This document shows, piece by piece, positions 1-8,534 of a stretch of 59,317 nt of DNA. Below the pieces are notes generated by a model. It was given only the letters and a program-made list of their open reading frames with translations, ran no database searches and was not told the DNA's origin. A program made the position numbers and the translations under genes. Each line of letters starts with the position of its first letter. Positions within the stretch are counted from its first letter, which is position 1. The DNA comes from an uncultured Prevotellaceae bacterium (GTDB lineage: Bacteria; Bacteroidota; Bacteroidia; Bacteroidales; Bacteroidaceae): positions 1 to 59,317 of the forward strand of contig CAMKEM010000011.1 of the NCBI GenBank assembly GCA_946411565.1, given 5' to 3'.

Positions 1-470
1 CTTGCCGTCTGGGAAAGAGAATCTATCCATCTGGAAAGAAATGAGAAAGTCAGTTGTGAAAACATGATTTCATCACCACCCGCAAATTTCTCCAGACTAT
101 AAAGTGCCCACTTGTAATCACGTGAAGTTCTTTCTTGCCCTCTGGCAATCATTTTCTCAATATGTTTGCGCGCATACAATGAGAACGATATACCATCCTT
201 TCCTTTCTGAAGATAATCTACGATTTCATAAACCGTCCAGTCTTGTGTGTCAATCCTATTCAGTGTGTTATAGTATCTGGATATTATCTTGGTAGTTTGT
301 TCCGCTACGAAGGGGGTAATAATATCAAGTTTGTCTCTGCTCAATCCATCATCGCCAACAACCCATGAGGTTCTGATGTATTTACTCTTGCGGTTTTGAG
401 TTACTCGTATGTAAACTACATACATTCCGTCCTTTCTTTGACGTAATACCGTTGCTTTGAAGAATGCCAT
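1..470 (-). CDS. Tyrosine recombinase/integrase, N-terminal part (runs off left edge)
   Basis: Reading the minus strand from ATG at 470 gives 156 uninterrupted residues to the window edge, so this is a gene start and not a pseudogene on present evidence. It begins MAFFKATVLRQRKDG and continues with a short N-terminal arm-type DNA-binding region. An all-helical core-binding segment follows (YKWALYSLEKFAGGDE, about residues 117-132), in the style of the SAM-like N-terminal domain of Bacteroidetes tyrosine recombinases. The catalytic domain (R...HxxR...Y) would lie outside the window. The role is probably site-specific recombination, either for an integrated element or for DNA inversion. Which of these cannot be told without the left flank. 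Confidence 0.8.
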   Translation of the reverse strand, partial: MAFFKATVLRQRKDGMYVVYIRVTQNRKSKYIRTSWVVGDDGLSRDKLDIITPFVAEQTTKIISRYYNTLNRIDTQDWTVYEIVDYLQKGKDGISFSLYARKHIEKMIARGQERTSRDYKWALYSLEKFAGGDEIMFSQLTFSFLSRWIDSLSQTA

Positions 471-654
471 AAATCTGTTTATTAAAATTAGACCATATAA
501 TATATATAAACAGATGGATTGCGGTAGCCTTTATCCTATTGGCACACGGAATAAACAAGCACATTTTGCGTAAAACACATGCAGAATGTGTTAAACAAAT
601 GTTGATTTTCTGCACTTTTTTGCCAAATACAGGAAATTTTGAAAAACAAATAAT
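471..654. other. Non-coding gap upstream of recombinase
   Basis: AT-rich stretch between the recombinase start and the ppdK terminator. It holds a short run with local symmetry (cacacattttgcg against tgcagaatgtg, about 545-590) but no open frame I would defend. Confidence 0.4.
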
Positions 655-695
655 AATTGGGGTAAATCTTTTATAATTAAAGACTTACCCCAATT
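655..695 (-). terminator. Rho-independent terminator of ppdK
   Basis: Perfect 11-bp stem (AATTGGGGTAA at 655-665 with TTACCCCAATT at 685-695) lying 26 nt beyond the ppdK stop. On the minus strand it is followed by a T-rich run (TTATTATTTGTTTTT). Confidence 0.8.
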
Positions 696-720
696 AGTTA
701 AAGTTCTATTTTACGTTATC

Positions 721-3441
721 TTATTCTTCCAGAGCGCCCTGCGCGGCGGCAAGTCGTGCGATAGGCACACGGAATGGAGAGCAAGAAGCGTAATCCATAC
801 CAACCTTTGCACAGAACTTAACTGATGATGGTTCACCACCATGCTCGCCACAGATACCAGTACGGAGGCCCGGACGAGTCTTGCGACCATTCTCAACAGC
901 CATCTTGATGAGCTGACCAACACCCTCCTGATCGAGTACCTGGAATGGGTCAACCTTCAGAATCTTCTTCTCCATATATGCAGGGAGGAATGAAGCGATG
1001 TCATCACGAGAATAACCGAAGGTCATCTGTGTGAGGTCGTTAGTACCGAATGAGAAGTACTCAGCCTCCTCGGCGATGAGTCCTGCGGTAAGAGCTGCAC
1101 GAGGAATCTCAATCATAGTACCAATCTCGAAGTCGAGAGTAACGCCTTCCTCAGCAAATACAGCCTCAGCATTAGCCTTGATGATAGCCTTCTGCTGCTT
1201 AAGCTCGTTAACTGTACCGATGAGAGGAACCATAATCTCAGGATGTGGGTCGTAGCCTTCCTTCTTCAACTGACAAGCAGCACCGAGGATGGCGCGTGTC
1301 TGCATAGCTGTAATCTCAGGGAATGTGATACCGAGACGACAGCCACGATGTCCGAGCATTGGGTTGTTCTCTGCAAGAGAATTAACACGCTTGCGGATTT
1401 CCTCTACACTCACGCCCATCTCCTTCGCCATTGTCTCCTGACCAGCAGCATCGTGTGGTACGAACTCATGGAGAGGTGGATCGAGCAGACGGATATTAAC
1501 ATGAAGTCCGTCCATAGCCTTGAGGATTCCGTAGAAATCAGACTTCTGGTAAGGCAAGAGCTTGGCAAGTGCCTTCTCACGACCTTCAACAGAATCTGCA
1601 AGAATCATCTCACGCATAGCAACGATCTTCTGATCATCGAAGAACATGTGCTCGGTACGAGTAAGTCCAATACCCTTTGCACCGAATGCACGAGCTACCT
1701 GAGCATCGTGTGGTGTATCGGCATTAGTACGAACCTCCATCTTGGTATATTTGTCGCAGAGATCCATAAGCTCCTTGAAGTCGCCCGAAAGCTCTGCAGC
1801 CTTTGTTTCAATCTGTCCGGCATAAACCTGACCTGTAGTACCGTTGAGAGAAATGAAATCACCTTCCTTATATACTACGCCGTCGATTTCTACGGTCTTA
1901 GCCTTATAATCAACATTGATAGCACCAGCACCTGATACGCAGCACTTACCCATACCACGAGCTACAACGGCAGCGTGAGAGGTCATACCGCCACGAGCGG
2001 TAAGGATACCCTCTGCGGAAGCCATACCAGCGAGGTCTTCTGGAGATGTCTCGATACGTACCATGATAACCTTATGACCATCATCATGCCATTTCTCTGC
2101 ATCATCTGCATGGAACACGATCTGACCGCAAGCAGCACCAGGAGAAGCAGGGAGTCCCTGTGTGATTACCTTCGCCTTAGAGAGAGCGAGTTTGTCGAAT
2201 ACAGGATGAAGGAGTTCGTCGAGCTTCTGAGGCTCACAACGCAGAATTGCAGTTTTCTCATCGATAAGACCTTCATGCATGAGATCCATAGCAATCTTCA
2301 CCATAGCAGTACCTGTACGCTTACCGTTACGCGTCTGGAGGAACCATAGCTTGCCTTCCTGAACGGTAAACTCCATATCCTGCATATCATGATAGTGGTG
2401 CTCAAGAGCATCCTGTATCTGATTGAGTTGCTGATAGATTTCAGGCATAGCCTCCTCCATAGAAGGATACTTTGCAACGCGCTCAGCCTCAGAGATTCCT
2501 GCACGCTCTGCCCAACGCTGAGAGCCTATCTTTGTAATCTGCTGTGGTGTACGGATACCTGCCACAACGTCCTCACCCTGAGCATTTACGAGATACTCAC
2601 CATTGAAGAGATTCTCACCATTTCCTGCATCACGAGAGAAGCAAACACCAGTAGCTGATGTATCGCCCATATTACCGAATACCATAGCCATTACTGATAC
2701 GGCTGTACCCCACTCGTCAGGAATACCTTCCATCTTACGATAGAGAATAGCACGCTCGTTCATCCAAGAACGGAACACGGCACAGATAGCGCCCCAGAGC
2801 TGTGTGATAGGATCATCTGGGAAGTCTGAGCCTGTCTGCTCCTTGATAGCAGCCTTGAAGAGCTTAACGAGTTTCTGGAGTGACTCGACAGAGAGATCCT
2901 TGTCAAGCTCCACGCCCTGCTCTTTCTTCACTTCCTCAATAATCTTCTCGAATGGATCAATATCTTCCTTATTCTCAGGCTTCATGCCGAGAACAACATC
3001 ACCATACATCTGTACAAAACGGCGATATGAGTCATAAACGAAGTGTGGATTGTTTGTCTTCTTAGCCATACCCTCGGCAACCTCATCATTAAGGCCGAGA
3101 TTGAGGATTGTGTCCATCATACCAGGCATAGAAGCACGTGCACCAGAGCGAACGGAAACAAGGAGAGGATTGCTGGCATCACCGAAATTGCAGTTCATAA
3201 GGTTCTCGATGTGCTTAACGGCAGCATTCACATCGTCATTAAGAAGTTCGACGATCTTGTCCTGCCCTACCTTATAATATTCATTACATGTGTCAGTAGT
3301 GATAGTGAAACCCGGGGGAACAGGAACACCGATAAGGTTCATTTCTGCAAGGTTAGCTCCCTTGCCACCAAGTGCCTCACGCATCTGCGCATTACCTTCT
3401 GCCTGTCCGTTGCCGAAGGTGTAAACTCTTTTTTGTGTCAT
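721..3441 (-). CDS. ppdK: Pyruvate, phosphate dikinase
   Basis: Interconverts pyruvate, ATP and phosphate with PEP, AMP and PPi in the cytoplasm; in anaerobes it usually works at the PEP/pyruvate node of glycolysis. The 906-residue protein has all three family parts. The N-terminal nucleotide-binding domain starts at the GGKGANLAEM motif. The phosphohistidine domain carries TSHAAVVARGMG with catalytic His489. The C-terminal PEP/pyruvate barrel contains GTNDLTQMTFG and GICGEHGG with catalytic Cys864. The length is normal for Bacteroidales. It stands alone, with its own -7 box upstream and its own terminator, and is divergent from rlmD. Confidence 0.97.
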   Translation of the reverse strand: MTQKRVYTFGNGQAEGNAQMREALGGKGANLAEMNLIGVPVPPGFTITTDTCNEYYKVGQDKIVELLNDDVNAAVKHIENLMNCNFGDASNPLLVSVRSGARASMPGMMDTILNLGLNDEVAEGMAKKTNNPHFVYDSYRRFVQMYGDVVLGMKPENKEDIDPFEKIIEEVKKEQGVELDKDLSVESLQKLVKLFKAAIKEQTGSDFPDDPITQLWGAICAVFRSWMNERAILYRKMEGIPDEWGTAVSVMAMVFGNMGDTSATGVCFSRDAGNGENLFNGEYLVNAQGEDVVAGIRTPQQITKIGSQRWAERAGISEAERVAKYPSMEEAMPEIYQQLNQIQDALEHHYHDMQDMEFTVQEGKLWFLQTRNGKRTGTAMVKIAMDLMHEGLIDEKTAILRCEPQKLDELLHPVFDKLALSKAKVITQGLPASPGAACGQIVFHADDAEKWHDDGHKVIMVRIETSPEDLAGMASAEGILTARGGMTSHAAVVARGMGKCCVSGAGAINVDYKAKTVEIDGVVYKEGDFISLNGTTGQVYAGQIETKAAELSGDFKELMDLCDKYTKMEVRTNADTPHDAQVARAFGAKGIGLTRTEHMFFDDQKIVAMREMILADSVEGREKALAKLLPYQKSDFYGILKAMDGLHVNIRLLDPPLHEFVPHDAAGQETMAKEMGVSVEEIRKRVNSLAENNPMLGHRGCRLGITFPEITAMQTRAILGAACQLKKEGYDPHPEIMVPLIGTVNELKQQKAIIKANAEAVFAEEGVTLDFEIGTMIEIPRAALTAGLIAEEAEYFSFGTNDLTQMTFGYSRDDIASFLPAYMEKKILKVDPFQVLDQEGVGQLIKMAVENGRKTRPGLRTGICGEHGGEPSSVKFCAKVGMDYASCSPFRVPIARLAAAQGALEE

Positions 3442-3546
3442 TTCTTTTAATTAGTGTTTATAGTTTTAGGTTATTACTAAAATTGTCTGTTTTTCCTTAT
3501 TCGTCTTGAACCGAATTATTTCAGGTCAATAAGTCATTAGGGATTG

Positions 3547-3554
3547 CAAATGTA
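3547..3554 (-). promoter_or_regulatory. ppdK promoter -7 box
   Basis: TACATTTG on the minus strand matches the Bacteroidetes TAnnTTTG box. It would give a leader of roughly 100 nt before the ppdK start at 3441. Confidence 0.55.
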
Positions 3555-3658
3555 TGAAAATAAAAAGTTATATGCAAATTTTTAATATTTTTTTTCACAC
3601 ATTTTGTCGCTTTAATCACTTTTAATATCTTTTTTTACACATTATCAAAAAAAATTAC

Positions 3659-3666
3659 TACCTTTG
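3659..3666 (+). promoter_or_regulatory. rlmD promoter -7 box
   Basis: TACCTTTG, a perfect TAnnTTTG match, lies 22 nt before the rlmD ATG, so the leader is only about 15 nt. Confidence 0.7.
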
Positions 3667-3688
3667 CACCAAATTCGAATTTTCAAAA

Positions 3689-5119
3689 ATGGCAAGAAAG
3701 AAGAAACCATTACCTATACTTGAAAATATAACTATACAGGACATTGCTGCTGAGGGTAAATGCGTTGTACGCGTTAATGACCTCGTGGTTTTCGTTCCTT
3801 TCTGCGTTCCTGGTGATGTAGTGGATTTGCAGATAAAGCGTAAAAAACATTCATACGCAGAGGCTGAGGTAATCAAGTTCCATAAGCTGAGCGATGTACG
3901 TGCAGTTCCGTTCTGTGAGCATTTCGGTATATGTGGTGGATGTAAGTGGCAAAACCTGCCTTATGAGGCTCAGATAAAAGCTAAGCAGAAGCAGGTAAGC
4001 GATCAATTACATAGAATAGGTAAGATAGAGTTGCCTGAGTTCCGCCCAATTCTCGGTAGTGTGAAGACTCAGGAGTATCGTAACAAACTCGACTACGGTT
4101 GCAGCAATAAACAATGGCTCACTCAAGAGCAGATGAAGGCTCAAGTGCCTTTCTCCCCTGCTATCGGTTTTCATATCACAGGTGCATTCGATAAGATTCT
4201 GCCTGTGGAGAAGTGTTGGCTTATGGACGACCTTCACAACGACATACGCAACTCAATACGCGACTATGCCCTTGAGAACGGTCTTTCTTTCTTCGACCTC
4301 AGACAGCAGGTAGGTTTGCTTCGCGATATTATCATCCGTTGCAGCAATAGCGGCGAGTGGATGGTTATACTCCAGATGCACTTCGACCGTACTTCTGAAG
4401 AGGCTTTGAAGCAGAGCGAGGAGCAGACAATGGTACTTTTGCAGTTTGTTGCCGATAAGTTCCCACAGATTACTTCCCTACTCTGGCTCGACAATCAGAA
4501 GTGCAACGACACCATTGGTGATCAGGACATACATGTATTCAAGGGCAAGGATCACATGTTCCTGCTCATGGAAGATTTGAAGTTTAAGGTAGGACCTAAA
4601 TCCTTCTACCAGACAAATACTGAACAGGCTTATCACCTCTATTCCGTTGCACGTGAGTTTGCGCAACTGACTGGTGACGAGGTCGTATATGATCTTTATA
4701 CTGGTACAGGAACAATCGCTAACTTCGTGGCTCGCAAGGCTAAGAAGGTTGTGGGTATTGAGTATGTACCAGAGGCTATCGAGGACGCAAAGGTAAACTC
4801 TGAGATAAACGGCATCGGCAACACCGATTTCTATGCAGGAGATATGAAGGATATCCTTACAGATGAGTTCATTGCCCAGCATGGTCAACCAGATGTAATC
4901 ATTACCGACCCTCCTCGTGCAGGTATGCATCAGGATGTAATCGACACTATCCTCAGAGCAAAGCCAAAGAGAATAGTATATGTAAGCTGCAACCCTGCTA
5001 CTCAGGCACGCGACTTACAGTCACTTGATGTGGATTATAAGGTTGTAGAAGTACAGCCTGTAGATATGTTCCCTCACACTCCACACGTGGAGAACGTAGT
5101 GCTGTTAGTGAGGAAATAG
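3689..5119 (+). CDS. rlmD: 23S rRNA (uracil-5-)-methyltransferase, RumA type
   Basis: Methylates uracil C5 in 23S rRNA using SAM. The 476-residue protein has an N-terminal TRAM-type RNA-binding domain and an iron-sulfur cluster cysteine set (Cys76, Cys82, Cys85 in CEHFGICGGC, and Cys176). The SAM-binding Rossmann motif DLYTGTGTIANF is followed by DPPRAGMH and the catalytic SCNPATQARDL with Cys434. The family includes RlmD (U1939), RlmC and dual-site RlmCD, and the sequence alone does not settle the target uridine. Its short leader and the -7 box directly upstream fix the start. Confidence 0.9.
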   Translation: MARKKKPLPILENITIQDIAAEGKCVVRVNDLVVFVPFCVPGDVVDLQIKRKKHSYAEAEVIKFHKLSDVRAVPFCEHFGICGGCKWQNLPYEAQIKAKQKQVSDQLHRIGKIELPEFRPILGSVKTQEYRNKLDYGCSNKQWLTQEQMKAQVPFSPAIGFHITGAFDKILPVEKCWLMDDLHNDIRNSIRDYALENGLSFFDLRQQVGLLRDIIIRCSNSGEWMVILQMHFDRTSEEALKQSEEQTMVLLQFVADKFPQITSLLWLDNQKCNDTIGDQDIHVFKGKDHMFLLMEDLKFKVGPKSFYQTNTEQAYHLYSVAREFAQLTGDEVVYDLYTGTGTIANFVARKAKKVVGIEYVPEAIEDAKVNSEINGIGNTDFYAGDMKDILTDEFIAQHGQPDVIITDPPRAGMHQDVIDTILRAKPKRIVYVSCNPATQARDLQSLDVDYKVVEVQPVDMFPHTPHVENVVLLVRK

Positions 5120-5178
5120 TACAGACAACAAAGAATAAAGATATATAGTATTACCTAAAAGAATAAAACAAAATAGAT

Positions 5179-5388
5179 ATGAGTACAACTAATAACGAAA
5201 ACCACCACCACCATCATCACCACCACAGTAGCGGTCACAAAGATGATACGGGGTTATTTAGAAGAAGAATGTCTGATCATGTAAAGCGTATAAGACTTAT
5301 TAGACGTATTGTCTATACAGTTACAATCACAATTGCAATCTTAGTATCACTTGCAGTGGTTTACGCTTACGTGATTGATAGAGGATAA
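5179..5388 (+). CDS. Small His-rich single-pass membrane protein
   Basis: 69 residues, 59 nt downstream of rlmD and probably on the same transcript. Residues 9-16 are eight consecutive histidines, then SSGHKDD, a basic stretch (RRRMSDHVKRIRLIRR, about 28-43) and one hydrophobic helix (about 45-65, YTVTITIAILVSLAVVYAYV) with a very short C-terminus. The positive-inside rule puts the His tract in the cytoplasm. I recognise no family. The open frame with a membrane helix and a strong bidirectional terminator just after it supports a real gene. Metal binding is conceivable but unproven. Confidence 0.65.
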   Translation: MSTTNNENHHHHHHHHSSGHKDDTGLFRRRMSDHVKRIRLIRRIVYTVTITIAILVSLAVVYAYVIDRG

Positions 5389-5399
5389 AAAAAAAGAAA

Positions 5400-5474
5400 A
5401 TTACGAAATAAAAATTACGAATTACTATTTACAAATAATGCAAACTAAGTAATTCGTAATTTTCATTTCGTAAT
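5400..5474. terminator. Bidirectional terminator, AATTACGAATTAC palindrome
   Basis: 26-nt arms (5400-5425 and 5449-5474) with one mismatch form a long AT-rich hairpin in the convergent gap between the His-tract gene and the lipoprotein gene. A-rich and T-rich flanks suit termination from both sides. The core recurs at 49125-49176, again in a convergent gap. Confidence 0.7.
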
Positions 5475-5478
5475 TGTT

Positions 5479-5868
5479 TTATATACTTATTTTGAAAAGC
5501 ACTTTCTTTGGCTCTTTTTCAGAGTGGCAGACATACTCGAACTTGAAGCCAGCCTCTATGAAATTCTTAAGTCCTGTCGATTCCCTGACCGACTGAGTAA
5601 GCATATCCGTTATCTTATCCCTGTTCTCTTCTATTATCTTCTGATCATCAAGCAAATCACAGAATGAGAGATAATAGATATACACATTTCTTTTCCTATC
5701 AAAGACAACACTATCCGTCCTACTGTAGTTTATCACGGGAGTTGGACAATAGCGTTCCGTATATTCCTTTGCCTGTCGTGCAGCCCTTTCCTCCAATGTC
5801 TCTTGACAGGAAGAAAGGAATAGAGGAATGAGGAAAAAGCCCCCTAGAAGCCATTTACAATTTACCAT
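5479..5868 (-). CDS. Hypothetical lipoprotein
   Basis: 129 residues beginning with a type II signal peptide (WLLGGFFLIPLFLSSC, lipidated Cys at about 21). After the Cys there is a charged helical region and a compact mixed region ending KKVLFKISI. No family recognised. The first codons overlap a low-complexity run of ATTTACAATTTAC type, so the exact start is uncertain, but the lipobox argues it is close. It probably sits on the inner face of the outer membrane or faces the periplasm. Confidence 0.65.
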   Translation of the reverse strand: MVNCKWLLGGFFLIPLFLSSCQETLEERAARQAKEYTERYCPTPVINYSRTDSVVFDRKRNVYIYYLSFCDLLDDQKIIEENRDKITDMLTQSVRESTGLKNFIEAGFKFEYVCHSEKEPKKVLFKISI

Positions 5869-5923
5869 TTACAATGTACAATTTACGTAACTAAGTAATT
5901 AGTAATTCGTAATTAACAAATAC

Positions 5924-6520
5924 TTAGTCGATAAGCGTTGATGAACGCACACGGCTCAATGTCTCTGGAGTCATCTGCAAGAATGATGCAATATAAACCA
6001 ATGGAGCACGGAGCACTACCTGTGGAGCAGACTTGCAGATACGGCGGTATCTGTTCTGGGCACTCTCGAAACGCACCATATCAGAGTGCTTCTGGCTCTT
6101 AATGAGACTCTCCTCCAATATCTTACGATACAGAATCTGGATATTCTGATTATGAAGCGCAACCTCCTCAAGTCTCTTTCTCGGAATTGCATACACATAC
6201 GTAGGCTCAAGAGCCTCGCACATAAGCTTGGTAGGTGTCTCTGTGAAAAGACTCTCTATACAGAAGAACATGTCGCCATCCACAGCAAGATTCTCTGTAA
6301 CTTCCTTTTCATTCTTATAGTAAAACTGACGCACGAGACCTTTGTGGAGGTAGTAGAAATTCATACAAACCTCGTCTTCCGCCAAGATCATCTCACTCTT
6401 GGAGAACTTCAGCGGTACAAGAATGCTCTCGAGAACATCCAGTTCCTCGTGAGTCATCGTGCTATATCGTCGTGCCAGCTCTCGAGCTATGTCACGAATA
6501 GGGATGTTAAGGTCTTTCAT
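5924..6520 (-). CDS. Crp/Fnr-family transcription regulator
   Basis: 198 residues. An N-terminal helix is followed by a cyclic-nucleotide-binding-type jelly roll (about 25-115) containing EMILAEDEVCMNFYYLHKG and GDMFFCIESLF. A long dimer helix (about 120-150) leads to a short C-terminal helix-turn-helix (SFLQMTPETLSRVRS). This is the common Bacteroidetes one-component layout. No Fnr cysteine cluster is visible, so an oxygen-sensing iron-sulfur role is not supported and the ligand is unknown. It lies 45 nt downstream of lepA on the same strand, and the order suggests read-through from lepA. Confidence 0.85.
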   Translation of the reverse strand: MKDLNIPIRDIARELARRYSTMTHEELDVLESILVPLKFSKSEMILAEDEVCMNFYYLHKGLVRQFYYKNEKEVTENLAVDGDMFFCIESLFTETPTKLMCEALEPTYVYAIPRKRLEEVALHNQNIQILYRKILEESLIKSQKHSDMVRFESAQNRYRRICKSAPQVVLRAPLVYIASFLQMTPETLSRVRSSTLID

Positions 6521-6565
6521 TAGATTTGTGGTTTGAGGATCTTATTAAATTTATATTTTACATTA

Positions 6566-8347
6566 TTAGTCAAGTTTCAATACCGCGAGGAATGCCTTCT
6601 GAGGTACTTCAACATTGCCTATCTGTTTCATACGCTTCTTACCCTTCTTCTGCTTCTCAAGGAGCTTGCGCTTACGGCTAACGTCACCTCCATAACACTT
6701 TGCAGTAACGTCCTTACGAACGCACTTGATAGTCTCACGGGCAACAATCTTTCCACCGATAGCAGCCTGAATGGCAATATCAAACTGCTGACGAGGAATG
6801 AGTTCCTTGAGTTTCTCGCACATACGGCGACCGAAAGTAACAGCATTATCGTAGTGCGTAAGCGTAGAGAGCGCATCAACAGGCTCTCCATTGAGCAGAA
6901 TATCGAGCTTAGCCAATCGAGAGAGTCGGAAACAATCCACATGATAGTCAAATGAAGCATAGCCCTTGGAAATAGACTTCAACTTATCATAGAAATCGAT
7001 GACTATCTCACCGAGAGGTATCATGAAATGCAGTTCTACACGATTTCCACTAACATACTCCTGATTAACCAATTCGCCTCGCTTATCGAGACAAAGCTTC
7101 ATTATCGGACCAATATAGTTGGCATCAGTAATGATCGTAGCCTTGATATAAGGTTCCTCAATATGGTCGATGAATGTAGGATCAGGCAATCCTGATGGAT
7201 TGTGAACCTCCTTCGCCCCCCCCTGCTTGTCATATACCATATATGATACGTTAGGCACGGTGGTGATAACGTCCATATCAAACTCACGATCAAGTCTCTC
7301 CTGAACTATCTCCATGTGGAGCAATCCGAGGAATCCACAACGGAATCCGAAACCGAGTGCCACAGATGACTCAGGCATGAATGTCAATGAGGCATCATTA
7401 AGCTGAAGTTTCTCAAGAGAAGCACGAAGGTTCTCGTAGTCGGCAGGATCAATAGGATAGACACCAGCAAACACCATTGGCTTCACTTCCTGGAAACCCT
7501 CAATAGCCTTGTCGCACGGTGCATTAACGTGAGTAATGGTATCACCCACCTTCACTTCCTTTGCATCCTTTATGCCAGAAATGATATAACCTACCTCACC
7601 AGTCTTCATCTCATTGCGAGGCACCATATCCATTTTCAGCACACCGATTTCATCGGCATCATACTCCATACCTGTGTTGAAGAACTTCACCTTGTCGCCC
7701 TTCTTAATAGATCCATTCAGAATCTTATAGTATGCTATGATGCCACGGAACGAATTGAAAACCGAGTCGAAGATCAAAGCCTGTAGCGGAGCTTCTGTAT
7801 CGCCCTTAGGACAAGGAATACGGTCAACTACGGCATCAAGAATCTCCTGCACGCCTTCACCAGTTCTACCGCTGGCACGAAGAATATCAGAACGGTCGCA
7901 ACCGATGAGTTCGATGATTTCATCCTCCACCTCATCAGGCATTGCAGCCGGCATATCAATCTTGTTTATGACAGGGATAATCTCCAAGTCGTGGTCAATA
8001 GCCATGTAGAGGTTGGAAATTGTCTGAGCCTGAACGCCCTGCGTAGCATCCACCACAAGCAAAGCGCCCTCACACGCGGCAATGCTTCGGCTTACCTCGT
8101 AAGAGAAATCCACGTGTCCCGGAGTATCGATAAGGTTCAGGATATACTTCTGACCATTACGCTCATACTCCATCTGTATGGCGTGGCTCTTAATCGTAAT
8201 GCCCCTCTCCTTCTCAAGATCCATATCATCAAGCATCTGGCCCTCAGTAATCTGGATAGTATTAGTCTTTTCCAGAAGACGATCGGCTATGGTACTTTTT
8301 CCGTGGTCGATATGAGCTATGATGCAGAAATTACGTATATTGTTCAT
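6566..8347 (-). CDS. lepA: Elongation factor 4 (LepA)
   Basis: Ribosome-bound translational GTPase that back-translocates or remodels stalled ribosomes. 593 residues, the usual length. The GTPase motifs are AHIDHGKST (11-19), DTPGH (74-78) and NKID (128-131). EF-G-like domains follow, ending in the LepA-specific C-terminal domain rich in lysine ([19 protein letters not shown]). The start lies very close to a -7 box, so the transcript should be almost leaderless. Confidence 0.97.
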   Translation of the reverse strand: MNNIRNFCIIAHIDHGKSTIADRLLEKTNTIQITEGQMLDDMDLEKERGITIKSHAIQMEYERNGQKYILNLIDTPGHVDFSYEVSRSIAACEGALLVVDATQGVQAQTISNLYMAIDHDLEIIPVINKIDMPAAMPDEVEDEIIELIGCDRSDILRASGRTGEGVQEILDAVVDRIPCPKGDTEAPLQALIFDSVFNSFRGIIAYYKILNGSIKKGDKVKFFNTGMEYDADEIGVLKMDMVPRNEMKTGEVGYIISGIKDAKEVKVGDTITHVNAPCDKAIEGFQEVKPMVFAGVYPIDPADYENLRASLEKLQLNDASLTFMPESSVALGFGFRCGFLGLLHMEIVQERLDREFDMDVITTVPNVSYMVYDKQGGAKEVHNPSGLPDPTFIDHIEEPYIKATIITDANYIGPIMKLCLDKRGELVNQEYVSGNRVELHFMIPLGEIVIDFYDKLKSISKGYASFDYHVDCFRLSRLAKLDILLNGEPVDALSTLTHYDNAVTFGRRMCEKLKELIPRQQFDIAIQAAIGGKIVARETIKCVRKDVTAKCYGGDVSRKRKLLEKQKKGKKRMKQIGNVEVPQKAFLAVLKLD

Positions 8348-8356
8348 AATAGGTTA

Positions 8357-8364
8357 CAAAATTA
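8357..8364 (-). promoter_or_regulatory. lepA promoter -7 box
   Basis: TAATTTTG on the minus strand, 10 nt before the lepA start, matches TAnnTTTG and implies a near-leaderless mRNA. Confidence 0.45.
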
Positions 8365-8460
8365 CTACTATTTCTGCACATTTCAAAGGAAATATCGGAT
8401 TTTAAGTTTTTTTAAGGAAGTATCCCTACCCCACATAACAAATAAATCGTTTCTATATTC

Positions 8461-8507
8461 AAGACACAAAGCCACAAGATAATAAAAAACTTGCAACTTT
8501 GCGTCTT
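8461..8507 (-). terminator. Possible terminator after nadE
   Basis: AAGACACAAAG (8461-8471) pairs with CTTTGCGTCTT (8497-8507) with one mismatch, downstream of nadE on the minus strand. The T-tract is poor, so this is weak. Confidence 0.35.
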
Positions 8508-8534
8508 AGTATTCTAATTTCCAATTCTCAATTC

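Noticed and set aside
711..8482. Many frames of 60-230 residues opposite ppdK and lepA
   Set aside because: They lie antisense to highly conserved genes and arise from codon bias in those genes.
8461..8507. Plus-strand promoter AACTTTGCG
   Set aside because: Lacks the TA of TAnnTTTG and no plus-strand gene follows.
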